From the NCBI RefSeq assembly GCF_029846715.1, contig NZ_JARVWW010000013.1:148504-212503 (forward strand): a stretch of 64,000 bases of DNA, in the 5' to 3' direction. Under the pieces are notes generated by a model. The model saw nothing but the letters and a program-made list of their open reading frames with translations, had not been told where the DNA came from and did no database searches. This stretch comes from Bradyrhizobium nivariense (GTDB lineage: Bacteria; Pseudomonadota; Alphaproteobacteria; Rhizobiales; Xanthobacteraceae). Shown here in pieces: positions 36,807-46,375 of this stretch (positions are counted from its first letter, which is position 1; the number at the start of each line of letters is the position of its first letter). The position numbers were made by a program, and so were the translations under genes.

Positions 36807-39656
36807 TTAATTCAGTGCGTCGTTAAGCGCCGCATTGAGCGCCGCGAGACCTTTCTTGAGCCCGCCCTTCAGGTGGACGCGGAGCGCGCGCCGGCCGCGC
36901 TCGGTGAGCACGTCGAAGTCGCCGCGCGCCTGCGCCGCCTTGATGATTCCGAAGCTGGCCTTCTGGCCCGGCACGGACAAGTCCCTGGCATCGTCGGCGG
37001 TGATCTGGAGGAACACGCCGCTGTCGGGACCGCCCTTGTAGGCCTGCCCGGTCGAGTGCAGGAAGCGCGGTCCGAACTCGGCGCAGGTTGCGACGTGCCG
37101 CTTCTCGCGCACTTCGAGCCGCATGGTCTGGAGTGCGTCGATCGTCGCCTTGTCGCGCGCGATGTAGCCGAGCAGGGCGACATAGTCGCCATGGTTGGAG
37201 CGGGCGAGATGCGCCTTCAGCCAGGAGGTGAGGTCGCCGTTGGCGCCGGCGGCGCGCAGTGCCGCGGCATTGGTCTCGTCGGTGTAGAGATCGACGTCGG
37301 CGGTGCTGATCACCGGCTGCTCGGCCGGCAGCGAACCCGTCTTCTCGAACGACGTGGTGAGCTCGCGGGTCTTGATCTTGGCCGCTTCCACGTCCGGCTG
37401 GTCGAACGGGTTGATGCCGAGGATGCTGCCTGCCACGGCCGTTGCCATCTCGAAGCGGAAGAACTCCTGGCCGAGATGGTCGACCGACTTCATCACGATG
37501 CGCACCACGGGATGGCCGGCCGCCTCGACCGCGGCAAGCTTGGAGTCATGGGCGGCGTCCGCCTCGCCCTCGATACGGATGTCGATGAAGAGCCGGTCAC
37601 TGCCGTAGATCGAGGGTTCGCCCAGCGGCTCGCCATCGATCGGGATCAGGCCCTTGCCGTCCTTGCCGGTCGATTCCGCGATGAGCTGTTCGGCCCAGGC
37701 GCCGAAGTCGGCGATCTTCTTCGACGACAGGATCGTCACCTTGTCGCGGCCTTCGAGCGCCGCGAGGCCCATGGCAAGGCCGAGCTGCACGCCCGGGTTC
37801 TGGCTTGGCGGCACGTCCGGTCCGCAGGAGCGGGCCATCGCAAGGGCGTGCTTGACGAAGGTCTTGATATCGATGCCCGCGGTTGCCGCCGGCACGAGGC
37901 CGAACGGCGAGAGCACCGAATAACGTCCGCCGATGGAGGGCTCGCCGTGGAAGATGCGCGCATAGTTCAGCGTCTTCGCCGCCTTCTCCAGCGACGAGCC
38001 GGGATCGGTCACCGCGATGAAGCGATGGCCGGTCTTGACCTTCGGCCCGACCGCCTGCGCGACGCGCTCGTGGAAATAATCCTTCATCGCATTCGGTTCG
38101 GTGGTGCCGCCGGACTTGCTGGAGACGATGAACACGGTGTTGGCGATGTCGATCCTGGCCTCCATCGCCCGCACCTGCGCCGGATCGGTGGAATCCAGAA
38201 CGTGCAGCTTCGGGAAGCCGGGCTTCCGTGCAAACGTCTCGGCCAGCACCTCAGGGCCAAGGCTCGATCCGCCCATGCCGAGCACGACGGCGTCGGAGAA
38301 TTTCTGGCCCTTCACGCGGCTGGCATAGTCCTCATAATCGGCGACGTCGGCCTTGGCGGCGCTGTCGAGCCAGCCGAGCCATTTGTCCTCGTCGCTGCCG
38401 GTCCAGACCGATTTGTCGCGCTGCCACAGCCTGCGGATCTTTGCCGACGCGCGCCATTCCTCGGTGCTCTTGGCCACGGCCTTGCCGAGACCGTCGCCGA
38501 GCGAGAGAAGCTGGCGGTCGATCGCGGGCCCGAGCACGGTGGCGCGCTTGTGGGCGACCGCGCCATAGAGCTTGTCGGCGGCGTCGGCGAACTGCTTGAC
38601 GCCGTCCTTGACAAGCTCCTCGGTGATGGCGTCGAGCGAAACGCCGGAGCGCTCCAGCGCTTCGAGCACGCGATAGGCATCCTCGAGATTCTCCTCCAGG
38701 CTGTCGCGCGGCTTGCCGTGGTCGCGGAACGCATCGAGCGTCGCCGGCGGCATGGTGTTGATGGTATCGGGACCGATCAGCTCCTCGACATAGAGGACGT
38801 CGCTGTAGTCCTTGTTCTTGGTGCCGGTGGAGGCCCACAGCATGCGCTGCGGCTTGGCCCCCTTGGCGGCGAGCTTGTCCCAGCGCGCACCCGAGAACAG
38901 GCGCTTGTAATCCTGATAGGCGACCTTGGCGTTGGCGATCGCGACCTTGCCCTTCAGCGCGGCAAGCCGCTCCTTCTCGCTGGGGTCGTTGGCACGGGCG
39001 ATCTTCTCGTCGAGCTGCTTGTCGACCATCGAGTCGATGCGGCTGACGAAGAAGCTCGCCACGCTCGCGACATGCGAGGGGTCGCCGCCACCGGCGACGT
39101 ATTTCTCGAGACCGGCAAGATAGGCTTCGGCCACCTGAAGGTAGACCGCCTTCGAAAACAGCAGCGTGATGTTGATGCTGATGCCGTCGCCGATCAGCGT
39201 CTCGACCGCCGGCAGGCCCTCCGGCGTCGCCGGGACCTTCACCATCAGGTTCCTGCGATTGACGTCTTTCCAGAGCCGCCGCGCCTCGGCGACCGTGCCG
39301 GCGGTGTCCATCGCCAGATACGGCGAGACTTCCAGGCTGACATAGCCGTCGCCTGCCCTGAGGCGGTCATAGACCGGGCGCAGCACGTCGGCGGCGTTCT
39401 GGATGTCCTCGACCGCGACAGCCTCGAACAGGTCGACGACCGACCGATCGCCGCGCTTCAACGCCTTGCCGATCTGCGCGTCGTACTCGTCCGAGCTGCC
39501 GATCGCCTTCTCGAAGATCGATGGATTGGAGGTGACACCCTTGACGCCGTCGGTCTCGATCAGCCGCTTCAGGTCGCCCTTGGCGATGAAGCCACGGGCC
39601 AGGAAGTCCAGCCAGACGGCTTGTCCGTGCTTTTCCAGTTCTTTGACGGGATTCAT
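36807..39656 (-). CDS. tal-pgi: Bifunctional transaldolase / glucose-6-phosphate isomerase
   Basis: This 949-residue fusion joins transaldolase (about 1-370) to phosphoglucose isomerase (about 400-949). The transaldolase half has V-T-S-N-P-S-I-F and Schiff-base Lys140 in L-M-V-K-V-P-A-T. The PGI half contains G-M-G-G-S-S-L-G-P-E-V and S-K-S-G-G-T-T-E-P-N. It links the non-oxidative pentose-phosphate pathway with glycolysis/gluconeogenesis and supplies glucose-6-phosphate to Zwf. TalPgi fusions are known in several alphaproteobacteria. It is first in the leftward operon. GGAG is 13 bases before the ATG. Confidence 0.95.
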   Translation of the reverse strand: MNPVKELEKHGQAVWLDFLARGFIAKGDLKRLIETDGVKGVTSNPSIFEKAIGSSDEYDAQIGKALKRGDRSVVDLFEAVAVEDIQNAADVLRPVYDRLRAGDGYVSLEVSPYLAMDTAGTVAEARRLWKDVNRRNLMVKVPATPEGLPAVETLIGDGISINITLLFSKAVYLQVAEAYLAGLEKYVAGGGDPSHVASVASFFVSRIDSMVDKQLDEKIARANDPSEKERLAALKGKVAIANAKVAYQDYKRLFSGARWDKLAAKGAKPQRMLWASTGTKNKDYSDVLYVEELIGPDTINTMPPATLDAFRDHGKPRDSLEENLEDAYRVLEALERSGVSLDAITEELVKDGVKQFADAADKLYGAVAHKRATVLGPAIDRQLLSLGDGLGKAVAKSTEEWRASAKIRRLWQRDKSVWTGSDEDKWLGWLDSAAKADVADYEDYASRVKGQKFSDAVVLGMGGSSLGPEVLAETFARKPGFPKLHVLDSTDPAQVRAMEARIDIANTVFIVSSKSGGTTEPNAMKDYFHERVAQAVGPKVKTGHRFIAVTDPGSSLEKAAKTLNYARIFHGEPSIGGRYSVLSPFGLVPAATAGIDIKTFVKHALAMARSCGPDVPPSQNPGVQLGLAMGLAALEGRDKVTILSSKKIADFGAWAEQLIAESTGKDGKGLIPIDGEPLGEPSIYGSDRLFIDIRIEGEADAAHDSKLAAVEAAGHPVVRIVMKSVDHLGQEFFRFEMATAVAGSILGINPFDQPDVEAAKIKTRELTTSFEKTGSLPAEQPVISTADVDLYTDETNAAALRAAGANGDLTSWLKAHLARSNHGDYVALLGYIARDKATIDALQTMRLEVREKRHVATCAEFGPRFLHSTGQAYKGGPDSGVFLQITADDARDLSVPGQKASFGIIKAAQARGDFDVLTERGRRALRVHLKGGLKKGLAALNAALNDALN

Positions 39657-39983
39657 GATGCTTATTTATCTCCAAGCCTGCGGGCGAGGGGTTTCCGCGC
39701 CGGTCCTGACGCGCTATCCTCTAGCTTACATGCTTCCTTGAGGGAACCAATCAAGGGTATGGGCGTCATACCCTCCAGTGTAACTCCGTCGCGATCATGG
39801 CGATCCCGGTAGAAGGAGCCGAGTTGCGTAAAAAGTCGTTGGCCGTAAGGAATCGGCCGGGGCCTCGTTGCGTACGTCAGCTGCCTCGCCTCGTCGCTAG
39901 TGGCTGCGCGGAGTACGATCAGCGGATTCCGGTCCGCCTGATGCATGGTGGCTCGGTCGCGAATGGCCATGCTGGGGGAAAGC
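39657..39983. promoter_or_regulatory. Divergent intergenic region, tal-pgi / membrane protein gene
   Basis: These 327 bases hold no convincing gene. They must contain the tal-pgi operon promoter and that of the rightward gene at 39984. A GGAAC at 39743-39747 is followed by CGTC after 16 bases, one base off an EcfG promoter, but it is more than 200 bases from the next rightward start. I do not call it. Confidence 0.4.
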
Positions 39984-40625
39984 ATGCACGCACATCATGA
40001 CGGCCTGACGCTCGCCGTCGCTGACAGCCCGCAATCGGTCGCGTCGGCCGGATGCGTCGACGCGTCCAACGATCTCGAAATCAGTCTGTGCAAGACTCAG
40101 CTGCGGCTGCTGGTCGCGGCGGGTTTCGCCATGACGCTGCTCAGCGCGACCCTCGTCCTCGACTGGTGGGACGGTCTCGGCGATCATAATACGATGGTCG
40201 GCTATGCCGGCATCCTGGTGTTCGCCCTGATGACCATCCGGCTGATCTGGATGCTCCCCGCCGAACGGGGACCGGTGGTGATCGTCACCCCCTACGGCAT
40301 CCGCGATCTCCGCATCGGCAATGAATTTCTGCTGTGGGACTCGATCGCGAAGATTTCGGCTGAAGAACGCCGCGGGCGCAAGATGATCGTGCTGACGCCG
40401 ACGCCGGCCTTGCAGCGGCAGCTCTGCGCCATCCGCGGCTTGGCCCGTTGTGCGCAGGCCGATCGGCAGAACGGTCGGATTGTCATCCGGTCGGCGGGCC
40501 TGGCGACCGATTTTGAGACATTGCTGCGCGCTTGCCGCGATCGTCACGCTGCCAGCAGTCCGCGCACTGCATTGCAGCAGGAAGATGAACGCGGCACCCA
40601 AGGCTTCGCCGTACAAGCGTCATAA
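39984..40625 (+). CDS. Membrane protein with PH-like domain (STM3941-like)
   Basis: The roughly 213-residue protein has two hydrophobic spans (about residues 40-60 and 70-90). They are followed by a globular part with V-I-V-T-P-Y-G-I-R-D-L and L-L-W-D-S-I-A-K-I, which resembles the STM3941-type family: a membrane-anchored PH-like fold of unknown function. I start at ATG 39984 because GGGGGAA lies just upstream; earlier ATGs at 39945 and 39969 are possible. It stands alone between the tal-pgi operon and prkA. Confidence 0.6.
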   Translation: MHAHHDGLTLAVADSPQSVASAGCVDASNDLEISLCKTQLRLLVAAGFAMTLLSATLVLDWWDGLGDHNTMVGYAGILVFALMTIRLIWMLPAERGPVVIVTPYGIRDLRIGNEFLLWDSIAKISAEERRGRKMIVLTPTPALQRQLCAIRGLARCAQADRQNGRIVIRSAGLATDFETLLRACRDRHAASSPRTALQQEDERGTQGFAVQAS

Positions 40626-40864
40626 GATCGCCGTTCGCAGACGGCTATGCTGCGGTGCCGGATGGGCTCATCCCCGGTAACGCCCGGATGTTGCGAGCAA
40701 GTGACATTTTCTGGAAATGAGCCAATATAGACGGAGATTCGCTCAAATATCAGGCAGGTGCCTGTTCGTAACTCACCCTGTGCCTACGTTGTGCGTTGCG
40801 CCGAGAAGGCGCCCGGGTGTCGAATGATCGTCATGTGCTCACGCTGATTCGAGAGTGGCGCTAA
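40626..40864. other. Intergenic region before the prkA promoter
   Basis: About 240 bases without a gene on either strand. A few short inverted words are present, such as GCCGTTCGCAGACGGC near 40630, which could terminate the preceding gene. I see nothing else that I can name. Confidence 0.4.
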
Positions 40865-40890
40865 GGAACGGTCCGGTCGCTGCTTTCGTT
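40865..40890 (+). promoter_or_regulatory. EcfG-type promoter for prkA-yeaH-spoVR
   Basis: GGAAC at 40865-40869, a 17-base spacer and CGTT at 40887-40890 match the EcfG consensus exactly. The prkA ATG follows 35 bases after the -10, and GAGAGGG provides a ribosome site. Confidence 0.65.
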
Positions 40891-40924
40891 CAGTTGTGTA
40901 GCGGAACTCACGCGGAGAGGGATC

Positions 40925-42868
40925 ATGTACAACGATTCTCTATTCAACGCTTTCGCTAAGTCGTTCGAGGCGAGAAGCCAACACGACATGTCGATGGCGG
41001 AATATCTGGAATCGTGTCGAAGCGATCCCATGAAATACGCGAACGCGGCCGAACGACTGCTAGCAGCGATCGGCGAGCCCCAGACGATTGACACGGCCAA
41101 GGACCCACGCCTTGGCCGCATTTTTTTGAACCGCACGATCCGCACCTATCCGGCCTTCGCCGGCTTTTACGGCATGGAAGAAACCATCGAGCGCATCGTC
41201 GGTTTCTTCCGTCACGCGGCGCAGGGCCTCGAAGAGCGCAAGCAGATCCTCTATTTGCTCGGTCCGGTCGGCGGCGGTAAATCCTCGCTCGCCGAGCGGC
41301 TGAAGTCGCTGATGGAGGTGCATCCGATCTACGTGCTCAAGGCCGGTGACGAGCTCTCGCCCGTGTTCGAAAGCCCGCTCAGCCTGTTCGATCCGGATCA
41401 GCTCGGCCCGATGCTGGAAGAGAAGTACGGCATTCCGCGCCGGCGCCTCACCGGCCTGATGAGCCCGTGGTGCTACAAGCGGCTCGAGGCCTTCGGCGGC
41501 GACATCTCGCAATTCCGCGTCGCCAAGATCCAGCCGTCGCGGCTGCGCCAGATCGCGGTCGCCAAGACCGAGCCCGGTGACGAGAACAACCAGGACATCT
41601 CCTCGCTGGTCGGCAAGGTCGATATCCGCAAGCTCGAGACCTACGCGCAGAACGACCCCGATGCTTACAGCTATTCGGGCGGCCTCAACCGCGCCAACCA
41701 GGGCATCCTCGAGTTCGTCGAGATGTTCAAGGCGCCGATCAAGATGCTGCATCCGCTGCTCACTGCGACGCAGGAAGGCAACTACATCGGCACCGAGAAT
41801 ATCGGCGCGATCCCGTTCACCGGCGTGATCCTCGCGCACTCCAACGAGGCGGAGTGGTCGAGCTTCAAGGCCAACAAGAACAACGAAGCCTTCATCGACC
41901 GCATCTGCGTGATCAAGGTGCCGTACGTGCTGCGGATCACGGAAGAGCAGAAGATCTACGAGAAGCTGATCCAGGGCTCCGAGCTCGCGGCCGCGCCGTG
42001 CGCGCCCTCGACGCTGGAGACGATGGCGCGGTTCTCGGTGATGTCGCGTCTGCGCAAGCACGAAAATTCCACGGTGTTTGCCAAGATGCGGGTCTATGAC
42101 GGCGAAAGCCTGAAGGAATCCGATCCGAAGGCGCGCAGCGTCCAGGAATATCGCGATGCCGCCGGCGTCGACGAGGGCATGGACGGCGTCTCCACGCGCT
42201 TTGCCTTCAAGATCCTGGCTGCGACCTTCAACCACGATCCGCAGGAGGTCGCCGCCGACGCCGTGCATCTGATGTACGCGCTGGAGCAATCGATCAAGCG
42301 CGAGCAGCTGCCCGAGGAGATCGAGAAGCGCTACCTCGAATTCATCAAGGCGGATCTGGCGCCGCGTTACGCCGAGTTCATCGGCAACGAGATCCAGAAG
42401 GCCTATCTCGAATCCTACTCGGATTACGGCCAGAACCTGTTCGACCGCTACGTGGATTATGCCGATGCATGGATCGAGGACCAGGATTTCAAGGATGCCG
42501 ACACCGGCCAGCTCTTGGATCGCGATCTCTTGAACCAGGAACTGACCAAGATCGAGAAGCCGGCGGGCATCGCCAACCCGAAGGATTTCCGCAACGAGGT
42601 GGTCAAATTCTCGTTACGGTCGCGCGCCCAAAACGGCGGCAAGAATCCGACCTGGATCTCCTACGAGAAGATTCGCGATGTGATCGAAAAGCGGATATTC
42701 TCCCAGGTCGAGGACCTGCTTCCGGTCATCTCCTTCGGGTCGAAGAAGGACGGCGAGACGGAGAAGAAGCACGGCGAATTCGTCGCACGCATGGTGGAGC
42801 GCGGCTACACCGAGCGTCAGGTTCGCCGGCTCGTCGAGTGGTACATGCGCGTGAAGCAGGCCGGTTGA
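40925..42868 (+). CDS. prkA: PrkA, AAA+ serine protein kinase
   Basis: PrkA is a cytoplasmic AAA+ protein described as a serine kinase or protease, YeaG in E. coli. The 647-residue protein has the Walker A motif G-P-V-G-G-G-K-S-S at about 113-121, the family stretch I-G-A-I-P-F-T-G-V-I-L-A-H-S-N-E-A-E-W, and a C-terminal kinase-like domain. It is followed 13 bases later by the DUF444 gene and then spoVR. This trio is widely conserved and belongs to general-stress or stationary-phase regulons (RpoS in E. coli). Here an EcfG-type promoter precedes it. Confidence 0.95.
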   Translation: MYNDSLFNAFAKSFEARSQHDMSMAEYLESCRSDPMKYANAAERLLAAIGEPQTIDTAKDPRLGRIFLNRTIRTYPAFAGFYGMEETIERIVGFFRHAAQGLEERKQILYLLGPVGGGKSSLAERLKSLMEVHPIYVLKAGDELSPVFESPLSLFDPDQLGPMLEEKYGIPRRRLTGLMSPWCYKRLEAFGGDISQFRVAKIQPSRLRQIAVAKTEPGDENNQDISSLVGKVDIRKLETYAQNDPDAYSYSGGLNRANQGILEFVEMFKAPIKMLHPLLTATQEGNYIGTENIGAIPFTGVILAHSNEAEWSSFKANKNNEAFIDRICVIKVPYVLRITEEQKIYEKLIQGSELAAAPCAPSTLETMARFSVMSRLRKHENSTVFAKMRVYDGESLKESDPKARSVQEYRDAAGVDEGMDGVSTRFAFKILAATFNHDPQEVAADAVHLMYALEQSIKREQLPEEIEKRYLEFIKADLAPRYAEFIGNEIQKAYLESYSDYGQNLFDRYVDYADAWIEDQDFKDADTGQLLDRDLLNQELTKIEKPAGIANPKDFRNEVVKFSLRSRAQNGGKNPTWISYEKIRDVIEKRIFSQVEDLLPVISFGSKKDGETEKKHGEFVARMVERGYTERQVRRLVEWYMRVKQAG

Positions 42869-42881
42869 GGCGGATGGAAAA

Positions 42882-44165
42882 GTGCCCATTCACATTATTG
42901 ACAGGCGCCTGAATCCAGGCGGCAAGAGTCTTGAGAACCGGCAGCGGTTCTTGCGTCGGGCCAAATCTCTGGTGCAGGGCGCCGTCAAGAAGACCTCGCA
43001 GGAACGCGACATCAAGGATGTCCTGGAGGGTGGTGAGGTCACGATCCCGCTCGATGGCATGCACGAGCCGCGTTTCCGCCGCGACGGCGGAACGCGCGAC
43101 ATGGTATTGCCCGGGAACAAGAAGTTCATCGAGGGCGACTATCTCCAGCGCTCCGGCCAGGGCAGCGCCAAGGATTCCGGGCCGGGCGAAGGCGACAGCG
43201 AGGACGCCTTTCGCTTCGTGCTGAGCCGCGACGAGTTCGTCGATCTCTTCCTCGACGATCTCGAGCTGCCGGACCTTGCCAAGCGCAAGATCGCGCACAC
43301 CGAGAGCGAAGGCATCCAGCGCGCCGGCTATACCATGACCGGCTCGCCGGCCAATATTTCGGTCAGCCGAACCGTGCGGCTCGCGCTTGCACGCCGCATC
43401 GCGCTCAAGCGTCCCCGCAAGGACGAGATCGAGGAACTGGAAGCCGCGATCGCCGCATGCACGGATGAGGACGAGCGTGTGGTGCTTCTCGACCAGCTGG
43501 AAAAGCTGAAAGCGAAGACCAAGCGCATTCCCTTCATCGACCCGCTCGACATCCGCTATCGCCGCTTCGAGACGGTGCCCAAGCCCGTTGCCCAGGCCGT
43601 GATGTTCTGCCTGATGGACGTGTCGGGCTCGATGTCCGAGCACATGAAGGATCTCGCCAAGCGCTTCTACATGCTGCTCTACGTGTTCCTGAAGCGCCGC
43701 TACAAGCATGTCGATATCGTCTTCATCCGCCACACCGACCGCGCCGAGGAGGTGGACGAGCAGACCTTCTTCTACGGCCCGGCTTCCGGCGGCACGCTGG
43801 TCTCCAGCGCGCTGCAGGCGATGCACGAGATCGTGCGCGAACGCTTCAACCCGTCGGACTGGAATATCTACGCCGCGCAAGCCTCCGACGGCGACAATTC
43901 CTATTCCGACGGCGAGCTCACGGGGATGCTGCTGACCGACAAGATCCTGCCGGTCTGCCAGTTCTTCGCCTATCTCGAGGTCGGCGAGTCCGGCGGCAGC
44001 GCCTTCGATCTCTCCGACTCCTCGCTCTGGACCCTCTATGAGCGCCTGCGCAACAGCGGCGCACCGCTCTCGATGCGCAAGGTCAGCGAGCGCAGCGAGA
44101 TTTTCCCGGTGTTCCACGACTTGTTCCAGCGCCGCGAAACTTCCCAGGAGAAGACCGCTCCATGA
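42882..44165 (+). CDS. yeaH: DUF444 / YeaH-family protein with von Willebrand A fold
   Basis: This 427-residue partner of PrkA begins at GTG 42882 with P-I-H-I-I-D-R-R-L-N-P. It has a long charged N-terminal part and a coiled region (about 180-215, E-E-L-E and K-L-K-A-K). A vWA domain follows, whose metal-ion site D-V-S-G-S-M-S starts at D246. The vWA fold suggests metal-dependent protein binding, often with an AAA+ partner, here PrkA. Its stop overlaps the spoVR ATG (ATGA). The molecular role is not settled. Confidence 0.92.
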   Translation: MPIHIIDRRLNPGGKSLENRQRFLRRAKSLVQGAVKKTSQERDIKDVLEGGEVTIPLDGMHEPRFRRDGGTRDMVLPGNKKFIEGDYLQRSGQGSAKDSGPGEGDSEDAFRFVLSRDEFVDLFLDDLELPDLAKRKIAHTESEGIQRAGYTMTGSPANISVSRTVRLALARRIALKRPRKDEIEELEAAIAACTDEDERVVLLDQLEKLKAKTKRIPFIDPLDIRYRRFETVPKPVAQAVMFCLMDVSGSMSEHMKDLAKRFYMLLYVFLKRRYKHVDIVFIRHTDRAEEVDEQTFFYGPASGGTLVSSALQAMHEIVRERFNPSDWNIYAAQASDGDNSYSDGELTGMLLTDKILPVCQFFAYLEVGESGGSAFDLSDSSLWTLYERLRNSGAPLSMRKVSERSEIFPVFHDLFQRRETSQEKTAP

Positions 44166-45697
44166 CGGAACGCTTGTTCGAAGGCGCCGATTGGGATTTT
44201 CACACCTTGCAGCGCATCACCGATGCCTGCGAGGAGGTGGCGACGAAAGATCTCGGGCTCGACGTCTATCCGAACCAGATCGAGGTGATCACCGCCGAGC
44301 AGATGCTGGATGCCTACTCGTCGGTCGGTATGCCCCTGTTCTACAAGCACTGGTCGTTCGGCAAGCAGTTCGCGTTCCACGAGGCGTCCTATCGCAAGGG
44401 CCTGATGGGGCTCGCCTATGAAATCGTGATCAACTCCTCACCCTGCATCTCCTATCTGATGGAGGAGAACACGGCGACGATGCAGACGCTGGTGATCGCC
44501 CACGCCGCCTTCGGCCACAACCACTTCTTCAAGAACAATTATCTATTCAGGCAGTGGACCGACGCCGACGGTATTCTGGACTATCTCGACTTCGCCAAGA
44601 AATACGTGATGAGCTGCGAGGACCGCTACGGTCGCATCGAGGTCGAGCGTACTTTGGATGCCGCGCATGCGCTGATGTCGCACGGCATCGACCGCTATCC
44701 CGGAAAGAAGAAGCTCGACCTCCGCGCCGAGGAAAAGCGGGCAGGGCGCCGCCGCCAGCACGAGGAAGAGGTCTTCAACGACCTCTGGCGCACCGTGCCG
44801 GCAGGGAAGAGCAAGACCCGGTCCGCGATCAGCATCGAACGCCGCCGCAAGCTGCTCGGGTTGCCGCAGGAGAACCTGCTCTACTTCCTCGAGAAGAGCG
44901 CGCCGCGGCTGGCGCCCTGGCAGCGCGAGCTGTTGCGCATCGTCCGCCACATCGCGCAATATTTTTATCCGCAGAGCCAGACCAAGGTGATGAACGAGGG
45001 GACGGCGACCTACGTCCACTATCGCATCATGACCAAGCTGCACCAGCAGGGCCGTATCACCGACGGCAACTTCCTCGAATTCCTTCAATCGCACACCAAT
45101 GTGGTGTTCCAGCCCGAATTCGATGATCCGCGCTTCTCCGGCTTCAACCCCTATGCGCTCGGCTTTGCCATGATGCAGGACATCGAGCGCATCGTCACCC
45201 GGCCGGAAGACGAGGACCGGGAGTGGTTCCCGGACATTGCCGGCAAGAACGACGTGATGGGCGTGCTGCGCGACGTCTGGGCCAACTACCGCGACGAAAG
45301 CTTCATCGCCCAGTTCCTGAGCCCGAAGCTGATGCGGCACCTCCGCATGTTCCACTTGCACGACGATCCCGAAGAACGCGCCGGCATCCGGGTCGACGCC
45401 ATTCACGACGAGCGCGGCTTCCGCCGCGTCCGGCGCGAGTTGGCGCGGCAGCACGATGTCGGCTACATCGACGCCAATATCGAGGTGGTCGACGTCGATC
45501 TCTCCGGTGACCGGCGGCTGATCCTGCATCACCACGTGATCAAGGGCTCGCAACTCAACGAGACCGACGCCAAGCGCGTGCTCCAGCATCTGGCCGATCT
45601 CTGGACCTACGACGTCGCGTTGATCGAGGTCGACGCCAATGACAAGGTCTTGCGCGAATATGTCGTGAGCCCGCGCCCGATCTCGGCGGTAGCCTGA
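44162..45697 (+). CDS. spoVR: SpoVR family protein
   Basis: The 511-residue protein is a full-length SpoVR (YcgB) family member. It shows W-D-F-H-T-L-Q-R-I, Y-P-N-Q-I-E-V-I, H-E-A-S-Y-R-K-G-L-M-G-L-A-Y-E, and several conserved His/Glu stretches such as A-F-G-H-N-H-F-F-K-N. In Bacillus the name comes from spore cortex formation; in proteobacteria the role is unknown but always tied to PrkA and YeaH. It ends the three-gene stress operon. Confidence 0.95.
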   Translation: MTERLFEGADWDFHTLQRITDACEEVATKDLGLDVYPNQIEVITAEQMLDAYSSVGMPLFYKHWSFGKQFAFHEASYRKGLMGLAYEIVINSSPCISYLMEENTATMQTLVIAHAAFGHNHFFKNNYLFRQWTDADGILDYLDFAKKYVMSCEDRYGRIEVERTLDAAHALMSHGIDRYPGKKKLDLRAEEKRAGRRRQHEEEVFNDLWRTVPAGKSKTRSAISIERRRKLLGLPQENLLYFLEKSAPRLAPWQRELLRIVRHIAQYFYPQSQTKVMNEGTATYVHYRIMTKLHQQGRITDGNFLEFLQSHTNVVFQPEFDDPRFSGFNPYALGFAMMQDIERIVTRPEDEDREWFPDIAGKNDVMGVLRDVWANYRDESFIAQFLSPKLMRHLRMFHLHDDPEERAGIRVDAIHDERGFRRVRRELARQHDVGYIDANIEVVDVDLSGDRRLILHHHVIKGSQLNETDAKRVLQHLADLWTYDVALIEVDANDKVLREYVVSPRPISAVA

Positions 45698-45928
45698 CTT
45701 CGGCGTCTACACCTGGAGCATCGATGTGGCGGACAGCTCGCCCGCGGCCCATCCTTCGAGACGCCCGCCGTTGGCGGGCCCTCAGGATGAGGACGGAGTC
45801 TGCGGCTGCAATTTCGACAGATAGGGACGCTGCCTAGCCTCATCCTGAGGAGACCGCGGAGCGGTCGTCTCGAAGGACGAGGCGCTTGCTCTGGCCGCCG
45901 CCGAGAACTTGTATCGACCCGAGGTGCT
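45698..45928. repeat. Intergenic region with two opposed palindromic repeats
   Basis: Two copies of one element face each other. One runs at 45746-45788 (CCTTCGAGACG, CCGCC...GGCGGG, CTCAGGATGAGG). The other is its reverse complement at about 45838-45882 (CATCCTGAGG, ACCGCGGAGCGGT, GTCTCGAAGGACGAG). They resemble BIME/REP-type units and lie between the convergent spoVR and DUF1801 genes. Each can fold into a long stem and could act as a bidirectional terminator or mRNA stabiliser. Confidence 0.6.
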
Positions 45929-46375
45929 CTAAGTCGATCGCTTCTTCGCCGGCCTCTTCTTGGCTTTGGACGCGTTCAGCGCCACAGCGGCACGAATGAG
46001 TGCCTTCAACGCTTTCTCGTTGATTTTCGCGCCCTCCTGGAAATCGATCGCGCGCCTCACATTTCCCTCGAGGCTCGAATTGAACAGGCCTGCGGGATCC
46101 TCCAGCGCCGCGCCCTTGGCAAAGGTCATCTTCACGACGGCCTTGTAGGTTTCGCCGGTGCAGATGATGCCGTCGTGCTCCCAAACGGGAACACCGCGCC
46201 ACTTCCATTCCTCGACGATTTCGGGATCGGCCTCCTTGATCAGGCCGCGGATTCGCCCGAGCATTTCGCCGCGCCAGTCGCCGAGCTCCTTGATCCTGCC
46301 GTCGATCAGCTTGGAGGGCGACGGCCCATTCGCGTCCTTCGCGCTGCTCTTTGTCGCGGTCACGGCCTTCTTCAT
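45929..46375 (-). CDS. DUF1801-family protein (148 aa)
   Basis: A soluble protein with an N-terminal linker rich in Lys, Ser and Thr and a core containing E-W-K-W-R-G-V-P-V-W and G-I-I-C-T-G-E-T-Y-K. This is the pattern of the DUF1801 (YdhG-like) family. It ends with a Lys/Arg-rich tail. The biochemical function is unknown. The ATG at 46375 overlaps the stop of the preceding 74-residue gene (ATGA). It appears to be last in a four-gene leftward unit led by an ArsR regulator. Confidence 0.8.
   Translation of the reverse strand: MKKAVTATKSSAKDANGPSPSKLIDGRIKELGDWRGEMLGRIRGLIKEADPEIVEEWKWRGVPVWEHDGIICTGETYKAVVKMTFAKGAALEDPAGLFNSSLEGNVRRAIDFQEGAKINEKALKALIRAAVALNASKAKKRPAKKRST

Noticed and set aside
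39743..39767. GGAAC-N16-CGTC, near match to an EcfG promoter
   Set aside because: One base off in the -10 and more than 200 bases from the next rightward start; not distinguishable from chance here.
36873..39812. Long + strand frame opposite tal-pgi
   Set aside because: A mirror of tal-pgi, with the same Arg/Asp-rich antisense composition and no ribosome site.
39662..39985. 107-codon minus frame before tal-pgi
   Set aside because: It overlaps the tal-pgi control region, with no ribosome site and no protein-like hydrophobic pattern.
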